Part shown: in pieces, positions 28,009 to 37,334 of the stretch
Layout: every line of letters begins with the position of its first letter
Position numbering within the stretch: position 1 is the stretch's first letter
Assembly: GCA_963676605.2 (NCBI GenBank)
Contig: CAXXSP010000054.1
Location: 1 to 64,000, forward strand
Direction of reading: 5' to 3'
Length of the DNA stretch: 64,000 nucleotides
From: SABI01 sp963676605
GTDB lineage: Bacteria > Spirochaetota > Spirochaetia > Sphaerochaetales > Sphaerochaetaceae
The notes under the pieces: model-generated
The model's input: only the letters and a program-made list of their open reading frames with translations
The model's database searches: none
What the model was told of the DNA's origin: nothing
Position numbers and translations under genes: made by a program

Positions 28009-30221
28009 ATGATCGAACTTACCTTACCGGCGGGGTCATATGACGCAGCCATCGAAGCATTCAATAACGGAGCTGACGGAGTCTATCTCGGACTCAAGGA
28101 ATTCTCTGCCCGCAAGAGCGCACAGAATTTCTCCCTTGATGAGCTCGCCAGGCTCAAGACTGCCGCACTCATTCAAGGTAAGACAGTGTATGTCACAGTA
28201 AATACGATCCTGCAGGATGAGGAAATTGAACGACTCATCCCCACACTCAGGAGACTTGTCCTTCTCGATATTAACGGAATCATCGTCCAGGATCTCGGCC
28301 TGGCGCGTATCATCTCAAAAGAATTCCCCTCCATACCCTGCACGCGAGCACACAGCTTGTCGTCCACAGCTCTGACGGTGTCCGATTCCTCTCTTCCCTC
28401 GGATTCTCCCGGGTCGTCCTCTCTCGTGAACTCACCCTCGAAGAGATCAGAAAGATAAAGACCGAGGTACCCGAGGTGGAGCTCAAGGTCTTTATCCATG
28501 GAGCGATGTGCTACGGTTTCAGCGGTCTGTGTATGGCGAGTGTGAATCTTACTGACAGGAGTGCGAACAAGGGAGAATGCTCTCAGATCTGTCGTACCTG
28601 GTTCGAAAATGAATCAGGGGAGCAGGGATTTTTCTTCTCCATGAAGGATCTCTCCAGTGACAGCGCTACGCTGAAAGAACTTGAAAGAATGGGAATTGAA
28701 TCACTCAAGATCGAAGGAAGGATGAAGTCCCCGCTGTACGTTGCGTCCGCTGCTCAGCACTACTCGGCCCTTCTTGGAAGAACACCTCTCCAGAAGAGGG
28801 ATGAAAAGAAGCTCAGAACAGCGTTCTCACGGGAAATGAGTTCAGGCTGGCTTGCCGGATATGATAAAGCCTCCCCTTCCGATATCAGACACACCCCGTC
28901 TCTCATCACAGATTCCTACACCGGGCACATCGGCATCCCTGCAGGAACTCTCCTCTCCCCTATGGGAAGAAACACCTACCAGGTACGGCTGAGTGAAGAA
29001 ATCCACCTGAGGGACGGTCTCCTCATCCTCCTGCACCGGAGAGGCCGGCAGGATGAAGCGGTACAGTTCGCAGCAAAAGAGCTGAAAGACCGGAAAGGGA
29101 AGAGTGTCACCGCCCTCACTCCCGGCTCACAGGTTTCCGGGTCTCTTTTCATTCCTTCGAGTGAGGAGGAGATCATCGGCGCTGAGCTGAGAATCGTATC
29201 ACGGCATGATGGAGCCCTCCGGTCTCATGAGAAGGGAAGGTATCAGCCGTATAGAGCATCAATAGGACTGCATATCATCATCGATGAGAAACAAGTAACC
29301 GTAGAGGGAAGTTTTCTCCCGCCTTTCCTTTCCTCTGTTCCTCCTTTCACGCAGGAAATCGATATTCAGGAAGCAAGAACCGTACAGAAGACCGGGGAAA
29401 GAATCACAGAACTCTTTACAGGCTCTCCGAGCCCCTACCTCACTGCCGGTGACATCTCGATAGAGAACAGGACAGCTCTCCCGCTGCACTTATTGTTCAT
29501 TCCCTCGTCACATCTGAAGAAGATCAGAAACGGGTGGTACGCGAATGCGGATGATATCGTTGAGAAGATGCTTGAAACTCCACTGCAGAAGAAGCCAGAG
29601 GATCCTGCGATAGGAGAAAGACTCCCCGAGAGACACCTCCTCTCTCCACCGGGAAATTCTCCCCTCCCGTATGCTGACCTGAAGAGGACAGCTCTCTCCT
29701 TGAAAAAAGGCTCTCCTCTGAAGGAAACGCTCTCTCAGATTGACGGAATCTATTATCTTCCCCTCCCTCCGCTCTTCTTCGATGAAGAAAAGGAAAAAGA
29801 GTACCTCAGAAGAATTCTGGAATCTGAAGAGAAGATCCGCGTGGGAATCAACAACCCCGCCCATTTCCTCTGGATGCAAGAGTATCCGCAGAGGGAGGTG
29901 TTCAGCGATATCTATCTGTACACAGCAAACAGACACACTGCCAGGATGCTGCTGGAAGAAGTGAAGCAGATAATTGGAGGCTACTCCTGGATCGAACGGG
30001 AATGTGATGTCAGGAATTATCCTCTTCTCATGAGCAGGGCAGGGAATCAGTTCATCCCTCCGTTCTTCCTCTCCCGTTCCTGTTACCGCTATGATGTACT
30101 CGGTCTCAGCTGTGAAGGGTGCTCACGGAATTACACCTATCAGGTCGCACAGAGAGATAAAAACTACCGGGTGGATGTAAGAGAGTGTATAACAGCTGTA
30201 ACGGCGGAAACGGACGGCTGA
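28009..30221 (+). CDS. U32 family peptidase-like protein (RlhA/YdcP type; one frameshift)
   Basis: About 738 residues when a one-base loss near 28340 (CCC for CCCC) is corrected. N-terminal U32 signature LPAGSYDAAIEAFNNGADGV then YLGLKEFSARKSAQNF, with conserved FIHGAMCYGFSGLC, Cys-rich GECSQICRTWF and SLKIEGRMKSPLYVA. The long C-terminal half ends with LSCEGCSRNYTYQV. The Cys positions are like those of the tRNA/rRNA hydroxylation group (TrhP, RlhA), which bind an iron-sulfur cluster and are not true peptidases. An rRNA or tRNA hydroxylation role is therefore possible but unproved. Confidence 0.8.
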
Positions 30222-30263
30222 GCGGACAGGACCTTCTTAGAGCGAATCTCCCTGAAAAGCAGA

Positions 30264-30286
30264 AAGCACCCCGCAGTGAGGTGCTT
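30264..30286. terminator. Hairpin between convergent genes
   Basis: AAGCACC (30264-30270) pairs with GGTGCTT (30280-30286). It lies between the stops of the U32 gene and asd. Flanking A and T runs are short, so efficiency is uncertain. Confidence 0.5.
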
Positions 30287-30312
30287 CCCATATTCTGACT
30301 GATAGAGCCTGA

Positions 30313-31335
30313 TCAGTTCTGTGTGATGTTGTATTTTTTCACAAAAGCTTCGGCATTCTGGATTGAACCGCCGGCGCTTCCTTTCACGAGGTTGTTCACC
30401 ATCAGCATGAATCCAACCTTATTGTCTCTCTTTTTAAGACGTCCGGTGTAGACTTCCATTCCCTTCGGAGTTCCCCAGAATGCGTACTTCGGCTGAGGGA
30501 AGGTATTGGACGGATCGTAGACGACCGGCTGGGCAGGTGTCGACGGGAGATCCGGAACTTCCTTGAAGTCAGCCCAGGTTTGCTCAATATCGTCGAGAGT
30601 GAAATCTTCTTCAAGGGTAAGCCATACAGCTTCGAGGTGACCGAACATGACAGGGACACGTACACAGTAGGCGTCAACAATAGGATCGAAACTGAGAATC
30701 TTCTTGATCTCCTTCTCGATCTTCTCTTCCTCGCCTCCGATATAGGGGATACAGTTGTCCGTGATATCGAACGAGGAAAGACCGGGGTATCCTGCACCGC
30801 TGACCGACTGGTAGGAGCAGACACTCACTTCCTTGATACCGAACTTTCTGAGCGGTGCAAGGGCCATGGCAAGACCTGTCGTGACACAGTTTGCATTGGT
30901 GACGACGAAGCCCTTCTGAGGGAAACCCTGATCCTCAATCTGAGCAAGCGTCTCCATATTAGTCTCAGGAATGAGAATAGGCACATTGTCATGGTAACGC
31001 ATCGCTGATGCGTTCGAGAAAATGTAGAAGCCCATATCTCTCAGGATAGGCTCCGCCTCTGCTGCAACGGAAGCGGGAAGAGCACTGAATACAATCTTGA
31101 CTCCGCGTTCCTTCATAGCCTCAGCATTAAACTCGCTGATCACTCTCTGACGGATAGCATGTGGCATTTCAAACGGGAGAAGCCAGTGGACTGTTGATCC
31201 GTATGCCTGGTTCGCCCGTGCCGCTGATGCGGTAATATAATCAACTTCAAACATGGGGTGGTCTGCAAGCATCCACATGAACACCTGACCAACAGCGCCG
31301 GTGGCACCGATAACAGCTACTTTGATTTTTTCCAT
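30313..31335 (-). CDS. asd: Aspartate-semialdehyde dehydrogenase
   Basis: 340 residues. NADP-binding GATGAVGQVF at the N-terminus; SNASAMRY and the catalytic Cys in VVTNANCVTT; then SYQSVSGAGYPG, and HLEAVWLT with its catalytic His. The sequence follows the archaeal/fungal-type branch (NANC rather than NCST). It makes aspartate semialdehyde for lysine, threonine, methionine and cell-wall synthesis. The 176-base gap upstream is AT-rich and contains TTGTTATAATAATAACA, an inverted repeat with a TATAAT core near 31455-31475, possibly the promoter or operator. No lysine riboswitch is seen. Confidence 0.93.
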   Translation of the reverse strand: MEKIKVAVIGATGAVGQVFMWMLADHPMFEVDYITASAARANQAYGSTVHWLLPFEMPHAIRQRVISEFNAEAMKERGVKIVFSALPASVAAEAEPILRDMGFYIFSNASAMRYHDNVPILIPETNMETLAQIEDQGFPQKGFVVTNANCVTTGLAMALAPLRKFGIKEVSVCSYQSVSGAGYPGLSSFDITDNCIPYIGGEEEKIEKEIKKILSFDPIVDAYCVRVPVMFGHLEAVWLTLEEDFTLDDIEQTWADFKEVPDLPSTPAQPVVYDPSNTFPQPKYAFWGTPKGMEVYTGRLKKRDNKVGFMLMVNNLVKGSAGGSIQNAEAFVKKYNITQN

Positions 31336-31511
31336 CTTTTCTCCGATCCTCTGTGAGGATGTATCATCAATTAAACTTTGTGAGAGGACTCTACCCTATT
31401 TCTTTGTATTTATGCAAGACTATCTTAAAAGAATATGTTATTTTGTTTACATACTGTTATTATTATAACAACATGTTAACAAAACACCGCTATTTGTTAC
31501 ACGTGAGTGTC

Positions 31512-32840
31512 TCACTGCACGTCAACCTTTCCACCCTGTTTTTCAGTTGATTCCTCTGCCTCTTCTTTCTTCAGTTTTGCGCTGTACAGGGTATCTCTGT
31601 TCAACAGCCAGTTGATCAGGTAGCTGAGTCCGGCAGTAAGGGCGACGAGGGGCAGAAGAGAGACATCTCCTGTCATTTCGACAGATAACACAATGGAAGT
31701 GAGAAGGGCACCACTGACTCCCGCAAGGACCGAAGACATCCCGGCGAGAGCGCAGATGATGAATGCATCAGGGGGGAGAGGGAAGAGCTGTCCGGCAAAA
31801 CCCGCGATTGATACTCCCGCACAGGCTCCGAGAAAGAGGGATGGAGCGAAGACTCCTCCGCTGCCGCCTGCTCCCAGTGTAAGAGGATTGGCGATGAACT
31901 TCAGAAGGAGCAGAATCATAAGGAGTACCGGAGCGCTGATATCACCGCTGAGCAGGTGATGAAGAAACTCGGTATCGGCAGAGGAGACTACGTGTTCTCC
32001 GGAGAGAAGAATGGAAAGATAGGATAGTGTTCCGACCAGCAGCCCCGCGATTAGAGCTTCAAGAGATTCGGGAATACGGCTTCTTATAAAAAAGGTCTCA
32101 ATGGCGAACTGGACTTTCATCCAGCCCCATGCGATAAAGGCTGAAAGGAGGGCTGTCACTGCGAGCGCCGTCACCAGAGCGGGTGAGAGAAGTATGTCCG
32201 CCTGCAGCGGTATGAGAGGGATAGGGAATCCTGCAAGAGAGAGTCCCAGAAAGGCGACGCCTGTCGCGGCGAGTACGGGAATAACCGCTGCAAGTGAATA
32301 CTCTACCAGGATCAGCTCCAGGGTGAACAGGACAGCGGCCACCGGCGTATGAAAGAGCGTAGTCACCGCAGAAGCCACTCCCGCTCCTATGAGGATATTT
32401 CTCTCCTTACGTGAGAGACGGAAGAGAGAACCTGTCGCACTCCCCGTTGTCGCACCGATAAGAGCGACCGGTCCTGCCTGCCCGGCAGAACCTCCAAAAG
32501 CGATGGTGATGAGGGAAGAGAGTGTTTTGGCTCCAGCCCCTTTCAGCGGGATATCACCCTCCCTGTCGCGCACCCGGTACTGTATCTCCGGAATACCGTG
32601 GCCCTTGATATCGTGAGCCCACCTGCGCGAGACGAACTGAGCTGCGCTCAGACCTATTCCTGGCACTGCTATGAAGAGAATCGGATAGCCTGACAGGGAA
32701 AAAAGATAGGGATGAGCTGCTCTGAGGATGGCAACAAAGGCCAATGTAAGCAGCGCAGCACACACAGAGACACCCGCGCCGAGAAGAGAAAGATAAAGTG
32801 TTCTGACAGCCCTGTACCTGAGACTTCCCGATTCTTCCAT
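31512..32840 (-). CDS. ClC-family chloride channel/transporter with an altered gating motif
   Basis: 442 residues with about ten to twelve hydrophobic segments. ClC signatures: GHGIPEI (in place of GSGIP), FGGSAGQAGP (in place of GREGP), and GGVFAPSLFLGACAG. In the second motif the gating glutamate (E148 of the E. coli protein) is replaced by Ala, codon GCA on the coding strand. Loss of this Glu uncouples proton exchange in studied transporters, so a channel-like Cl- path is plausible. There is no CBS domain. It has no operon partner: asd lies downstream on the same strand and a tRNA upstream. Confidence 0.87.
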   Translation of the reverse strand: MEESGSLRYRAVRTLYLSLLGAGVSVCAALLTLAFVAILRAAHPYLFSLSGYPILFIAVPGIGLSAAQFVSRRWAHDIKGHGIPEIQYRVRDREGDIPLKGAGAKTLSSLITIAFGGSAGQAGPVALIGATTGSATGSLFRLSRKERNILIGAGVASAVTTLFHTPVAAVLFTLELILVEYSLAAVIPVLAATGVAFLGLSLAGFPIPLIPLQADILLSPALVTALAVTALLSAFIAWGWMKVQFAIETFFIRSRIPESLEALIAGLLVGTLSYLSILLSGEHVVSSADTEFLHHLLSGDISAPVLLMILLLLKFIANPLTLGAGGSGGVFAPSLFLGACAGVSIAGFAGQLFPLPPDAFIICALAGMSSVLAGVSGALLTSIVLSVEMTGDVSLLPLVALTAGLSYLINWLLNRDTLYSAKLKKEEAEESTEKQGGKVDVQ

Positions 32841-32988
32841 GAACTATTATCCGCCCCTTCGAAGTATGTGGTTCTCATTGTACCACACGCACGGGACTAT
32901 CATGCAATCACCTCACATCATTTTCTTTTCCTGATGCGTGTATCGTATTGACTAAAGAGAGGTCAACCGATATGATTTCTCTTGTTTC

Positions 32989-33062
32989 GGGGGTGTAGCT
33001 CAGTTGGCTAGAGCGTTTGAATGGCATTCAAAAGGTCAGGGGTTCAATTCCCCTTACCTCCA
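32989..33062 (+). tRNA. tRNA-Ala (anticodon GGC)
   Basis: 74 bases fold as a full cloverleaf: acceptor GGGGGTG/TACCTCC, D stem GCTC/GAGC, anticodon stem TTTGA/TCAAA with loop ATGGCAT (anticodon GGC), T stem AGGGG/CCCCT with loop TTCAATT. The third acceptor pair is G-U, the alanine identity element. CCA is not encoded (ACA follows). Confidence 0.95.
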
Positions 33063-33069
33063 ACACAGA

Positions 33070-33101
33070 AGTCGTTGCTAAGCAGCGACTTTTTCTTTTT
33101 T
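33070..33101 (+). terminator. Terminator after tRNA-Ala(GGC)
   Basis: AGTCGTTGC pairs with GCAGCGACT (one G-T) around a TAA loop, followed by TTTTTCTTTTTT. Confidence 0.85.
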
Positions 33102-33185
33102 GCCCAGAGTTAATTGCATTCATCTTCACTGGTTTCCGTTTTTCTACATTCGATTTAATAATAATGCCTCATGAATAGAATATTT

Positions 33186-33217
33186 TTCTACTTCTGTAGA
33201 ATACTTGGTGTTATAAT
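33186..33217 (+). promoter_or_regulatory. Promoter/operator of the iron-type ABC operon
   Basis: TTCTAC-TTCT-GTAGAA, a 6+4+6 inverted repeat (33186-33201), lies just upstream of TATAAT (33212-33217), about 28 bases before the GGAGG of the first gene. The repeat covers the -35 position and could bind a metal-responsive repressor. It is not a recognisable Fur box. Confidence 0.5.
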
Positions 33218-33245
33218 GAATTAACAAAACTATATGGAGGAAATC

Positions 33246-34265
33246 ATGAAAAGAAGTACAATCCTGTTACTGGTTCTCTTAGCTGGTTCTCTCTTGTTTG
33301 CTCAGGGAGTACCAGAAACTTCAGCTCCACCGGATGAGCTCATCGTCTACTCAAGTGTAGATGAGGAAAATGCTGCGAAACTCTTTGCTGCGTTCACCGA
33401 AGATACTGGCATCAAAGTATCCTCAGTCCACCTTTCGACAGGTCCGGCTCTAGCTAGAATAGAAGCTGAGAAAGGGCGACCACAGGCAGATATCTGGTTT
33501 GGAGCTCCAAGTGAAAATCACATATCAGCAAAAGATGCAGGACTTACCATTCCGTATAAAAGTGCTGAATTGACTGCGCTTGGTGATGGATTCAAAGATC
33601 CTGAAGGCTACTGGCGATGCATATACATGAACCCGCTCTGCTTCGGCATCAACACCAAGGCTCTTGATAAGGCCGGGGCAAATATGCCGACTTCATGGCA
33701 GGATCTGCTGAAACCTGAATACAAAGGCCTGATACAGGCGCCGACTCCACAGGCAAGCGGAACAGCAAAAGCACAGGTCTATGGACTGATTGAGATCATG
33801 GGCGAAGATGGAGCTATGCAGTACCTTGCAAAACTCAACAGAAATATACAGACCTACACAACCAGCGGAACAGGACCTTCGAAAGGCGTCAACGTTGGAG
33901 ATGCAGCCATCGGTATCCAGTTCACCCCCGCATTTTTCAGTTTCATAGCACAGGGACTGCCCGTTAAAGTAGTCTTTCCTTCGGAAGGAGTTCCTGCCGA
34001 AGCCCCCGCGGTATCCATCTTAAACGGAGCTGAAAATATCGAAGCAGCAAAGATCTTTATAGATTGGATGACTGGAACAGCAGGACAGAATGCCTTGAGT
34101 GAACAGAACACCTTCTTCTATCCTGTTCTGGCAAGTGCCACGCTCGCCGAAGGAATGCCGGCGTTTGAAAGTCTCAAGATCATTCCTTACGACACAACAT
34201 ATTACAGTGAAAACAATGAACGTATCGTTACCCGTTGGGTGAACGAGGTCCTTACAGCCAAGTAA
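33246..34265 (+). CDS. Ferric-iron-type ABC substrate-binding protein
   Basis: 339 residues from the ATG at 33246; the upstream in-frame ATG at 33234 overlaps its own GGAGG and is rejected. Signal peptide about 1-20, ending LLFAQG. The rest is a type II periplasmic fold of the FbpA/AfuA kind: LIVYSSVDEENAAKLFAAF, a hinge region ARIEAEKGRPQADIWFGA, NTKALDKAG, and IFIDWMTGTAGQNAL. It probably captures Fe3+, perhaps with an anion. Phosphonate- or sugar-phosphate-type ligands are alternatives because binding Tyr residues cannot be fixed by eye. A hairpin separates it from the permease gene. Confidence 0.8.
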   Translation: MKRSTILLLVLLAGSLLFAQGVPETSAPPDELIVYSSVDEENAAKLFAAFTEDTGIKVSSVHLSTGPALARIEAEKGRPQADIWFGAPSENHISAKDAGLTIPYKSAELTALGDGFKDPEGYWRCIYMNPLCFGINTKALDKAGANMPTSWQDLLKPEYKGLIQAPTPQASGTAKAQVYGLIEIMGEDGAMQYLAKLNRNIQTYTTSGTGPSKGVNVGDAAIGIQFTPAFFSFIAQGLPVKVVFPSEGVPAEAPAVSILNGAENIEAAKIFIDWMTGTAGQNALSEQNTFFYPVLASATLAEGMPAFESLKIIPYDTTYYSENNERIVTRWVNEVLTAK

Positions 34266-34281
34266 TATGACCATTACATTT

Positions 34282-34315
34282 CTGCTGGACCTTTTCGTCC
34301 GGCAGATATTTCTCT
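34282..34315 (+). terminator. Attenuator-like hairpin after the binding-protein gene
   Basis: CTGCTGGAC (34282-34290) pairs with GTCCGGCAG (34297-34305, one T-G pair), loop CTTTTC, followed by ATATTTCTCTT. It lies between the binding protein and permease genes and would let the former be expressed in excess. Confidence 0.65.
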
Positions 34316-34339
34316 TCGATGACAAAAAGGAATTTCGAC

Positions 34340-36025
34340 ATGCGTGAATCGATGAAGGAACAGCTTTATCACACGAAAATGCTTTCGAGGGACCCTCTCC
34401 TGTTAATCGTCGTGATTCTTATACTTCTCGCTCTTACCCTGTTTATTATTTTCCCGCTCGTACGAGTCGGAACTGCAGCCTTCACTGATGGCGGCTCGTT
34501 TTCACTGAATAATTTCAAAGAAGCCTTCTCTTTCTGGTATTACAGGAAGGCATTTCTTAACTCTCTCACAATTGGAATCCTCACCTCGATTCTGGGTTCC
34601 TGTCTTGGGTTTCTTTTCGCCTACGCCCTTACTCGAGCAAAAATCCCAGGACAAAAATTCTTCAATATCATAGCCACTATTCCGATTATTTCGCCTCCTT
34701 TCATCGGTGCTCTGGCTATCGTCATGCTTTTCGGTAGAAACGGATTTGTTTCATCCACTCTCCTGAAGATGACCGATGCAAATATATACGGCTTCAAAGG
34801 TCTTTTGTTTGCACAGATCATTACATTTTTCCCGGTTGCATACATAACGATGAGAGGAGTACTTGAATCCATATCGCCGACTCTGGAAGATGCAGCGATG
34901 GACCTTGGAGGAAGTCGGATAAAAATCTTTTTAAAAGTAACCCTTCCGCTTGCAATTCCCGGTCTTGCCAGTTCGATGCTTGTATTGTTCGTTGAATCGC
35001 TTGCAGACTTTGGAAACCCTATGATTCTTGCAGGGAGTGAATACCCTATCCTGAGCGTCCAGGCTTACCTCGAGATCACTGGTATGTATAACCTGGGAAA
35101 AGGGGCCGCACTCGCCTTTATTCTCCTCATACCCTCCCTCTCGGCGTATGTCATCCAGAAATACTATGTCTCTAGAAAGCAATACATCACCGTAACAGGC
35201 AAACCAACAGATTCCAGCAATTCCGTGGTCTCTCCAAAAGCAAGAGGAATCCTGTTTGTTGTCTCACTCCTGTTTTCATGTGTCATCATTGCCGTCTATG
35301 CTTCCATTGTATATGGTGCGGTGGCGACAAGCTGGGGAAATGACAGTACTCCAACATTGAATCATTTCAGATACGTATTCCAGGTCGGATTTGAATCATT
35401 GAAGGACACGCTCATCATCGCAGGCTTATCTACCCCTGCAAGCGGGATTCTTGGAATGGTGATCGCATTTCTTGTAGTACGTAAACGGTTCATCGGAAAA
35501 AAGTTCATGGAGGCAGTAAGCATGCTTTCATTCGCTGTTCCGGGTACAGTGATCGGAATAGGGTATATCCTTGCTTTCAACAGTTACCCTATCTATCTGA
35601 CAGGAACACTTGCCATCCTCTTGCTCAACTTCATCTTCAGATATATCCCTGTCGGAATTCAGAGCGGTATTGCAGTTCTAAACCAGATTGATCCTTCAAT
35701 AGAAGAAGCCGCAGTAGATCTCGGCGCTGACAGCAACACCACGTTCAGGAAAATAACGCTCCCCCTCATGATCCCGGCATTCTTCAGTGGATTAATTTTC
35801 GCCTTTGTGCGGGGAATGACAGCTATCAGCGCCGCTATTTTTCTCGTGTCGGCGAGATGGAACTTCATGACTGTGCAGATAATGTCTCAGGTAGAGAGCG
35901 GACGTATCGGAGCTGCTGCTGCTTTCTCTGTGATTCTCGTTCTCATCATTCTGATAGTGATATCTCTCATCAGGATTCTGCTGAGAATCAAATATCAGAC
36001 GACAACATCTTTACTTTCAAGATAA
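34340..36025 (+). CDS. Fused two-domain ABC permease, FbpB type
   Basis: The ATG at 34340 is preferred to 34319, because AAAAAGGA sits nine to ten bases before it. 561 residues, twelve hydrophobic helices in two homologous halves. Each half ends in an EAA loop contacting the ATPase: first APTLEDAAMDLGGSRIKIF-type (SPTLEDAAMDLGGS), second DPSIEEAAVDLGADSNTTF. This is the FbpB/AfuB layout for ferric iron importers. It works with the preceding binding protein and following ATPase. Confidence 0.87.
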   Translation: MRESMKEQLYHTKMLSRDPLLLIVVILILLALTLFIIFPLVRVGTAAFTDGGSFSLNNFKEAFSFWYYRKAFLNSLTIGILTSILGSCLGFLFAYALTRAKIPGQKFFNIIATIPIISPPFIGALAIVMLFGRNGFVSSTLLKMTDANIYGFKGLLFAQIITFFPVAYITMRGVLESISPTLEDAAMDLGGSRIKIFLKVTLPLAIPGLASSMLVLFVESLADFGNPMILAGSEYPILSVQAYLEITGMYNLGKGAALAFILLIPSLSAYVIQKYYVSRKQYITVTGKPTDSSNSVVSPKARGILFVVSLLFSCVIIAVYASIVYGAVATSWGNDSTPTLNHFRYVFQVGFESLKDTLIIAGLSTPASGILGMVIAFLVVRKRFIGKKFMEAVSMLSFAVPGTVIGIGYILAFNSYPIYLTGTLAILLLNFIFRYIPVGIQSGIAVLNQIDPSIEEAAVDLGADSNTTFRKITLPLMIPAFFSGLIFAFVRGMTAISAAIFLVSARWNFMTVQIMSQVESGRIGAAAAFSVILVLIILIVISLIRILLRIKYQTTTSLLSR

Positions 36026-36037
36026 AGGGGCCCGGGT

Positions 36038-37135
36038 ATGAGTGTGCAATTGGTTAACATAAGCAAAACCTTTAAAGACCATGACAACAGCAATAGAGAG
36101 TTCACGGCTGTAGATCAGGTGAACATAGAGATCAAAGAAGGGGAGATGGTCACATTCCTTGGACCCTCGGGCTGCGGGAAAACTACTACCCTCCGTATCA
36201 TCAGCGGATTTGAAATACAGAGTGAAGGCGATGTATTTATAGATGGTGAGCTGGTGAATGATATTCCGGCGAACAAACGGAATACTTCCATGGTATTCCA
36301 GTCCTATGCCATCTTTCCTCATCTGAATGTGTCTCAGAATATCGGGTTCGGTCTTGAGTTGAGACGGCAGTCAAAAGAAACTATCCGTAGAGAAGTAGAG
36401 GATATCATGGAAACAATGGGACTTTCTTCTCTCTCTAAGAGGAAACCCAGTCAATTATCTGGAGGACAACAGCAGCGTGTTGCTCTTGCACGTGCAATAA
36501 TTAATAAACCCAGAGTTCTGCTCTTCGATGAACCGTTAAGCAATCTGGATGCGAAACTGAGAGAAAGCATGAGGAGCGAGATCAGACGTATCCAGAAACA
36601 GTTCGGTATCACGAGCATCTATGTCACGCATGACCAGGTTGAAGCTATGACAGTAAGCGACAGGATCATGGTGATGGATAAGGGAAAGATTCAACAGATC
36701 GGCACCCCTTTTGAAATTTACAGCCGACCGGAAAATTACTTCGTCGCAGATTTTATAGGAAGAGCGAATTTTTTCAAAGCTACCATTGAGAAGGTTACTC
36801 CAGAAGGTATTCTCACCAAAGAATTTCCTGAAGCAGGATTATTCCCATCATACCACCCAGACCTGAGAAAAGGTCAATCAGCTCGGATTGTGGTACGACC
36901 TGAGGGGATAACAGTCACCCGTTCATCTCTCGGGCATACTTCCATTGAAGGTGTTATTGAAGAGGCATCATATCTTGGATCACATGTTGAATATGAGATA
37001 GCAGTAAAAACAATGGATCGGCCGGTAACGGTCATCAGCTATAATCCTGTTAAGGAAGGATATTTTCCCACAGCATCCTCCGTAGGATTATCCTTCGATC
37101 CTCTCAGTGCCCACCTTATACCGGATTCTCCATGA
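36038..37135 (+). CDS. ABC importer ATPase, FbpC/PotA-like
   Basis: 365 residues. Walker A GPSGCGKTTTL (about 44), Q loop VFQSYAIFPHL, signature LSGGQQQRVAL, Walker B VLLFDEPLSNLD, switch His VTHDQVEAM. The C-terminal 120 residues form a TOBE/OB regulatory domain (RIVVRPEGITV). It is the third gene of the iron-type operon, 12 bases after the permease stop. The downstream gap 37136-37334 shows nothing assignable. Confidence 0.88.
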   Translation: MSVQLVNISKTFKDHDNSNREFTAVDQVNIEIKEGEMVTFLGPSGCGKTTTLRIISGFEIQSEGDVFIDGELVNDIPANKRNTSMVFQSYAIFPHLNVSQNIGFGLELRRQSKETIRREVEDIMETMGLSSLSKRKPSQLSGGQQQRVALARAIINKPRVLLFDEPLSNLDAKLRESMRSEIRRIQKQFGITSIYVTHDQVEAMTVSDRIMVMDKGKIQQIGTPFEIYSRPENYFVADFIGRANFFKATIEKVTPEGILTKEFPEAGLFPSYHPDLRKGQSARIVVRPEGITVTRSSLGHTSIEGVIEEASYLGSHVEYEIAVKTMDRPVTVISYNPVKEGYFPTASSVGLSFDPLSAHLIPDSP

Positions 37136-37334
37136 TCACCTTTCGAAGTAATTGGAAGGGGTTGCTCTCGCCATCGAAAAATAATTTTCTCGGCAGATTA
37201 TTCCCTCTTTCGCCTGGGATAACCGGGAACGGGGAGGAATGAAGATCTGGCACCCCCTCTACCTGTAACCACCGGTTGCATCATCTCCTCTATTGATGCA
37301 CACTTTATAAAACAGCAATGACAAGGAGTCGGCA

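Noticed and set aside
31336..31511. Lysine riboswitch upstream of asd
   Set aside because: The stretch is AT-rich and lacks the conserved purine-rich core and stacked helices expected for that riboswitch.
37136..37334. Nine-codon open frame starting at the GGAGGAATGAAG near 37237 as a leader peptide
   Set aside because: No run of diagnostic codons or attenuator hairpin follows it; chance ribosome-site match.
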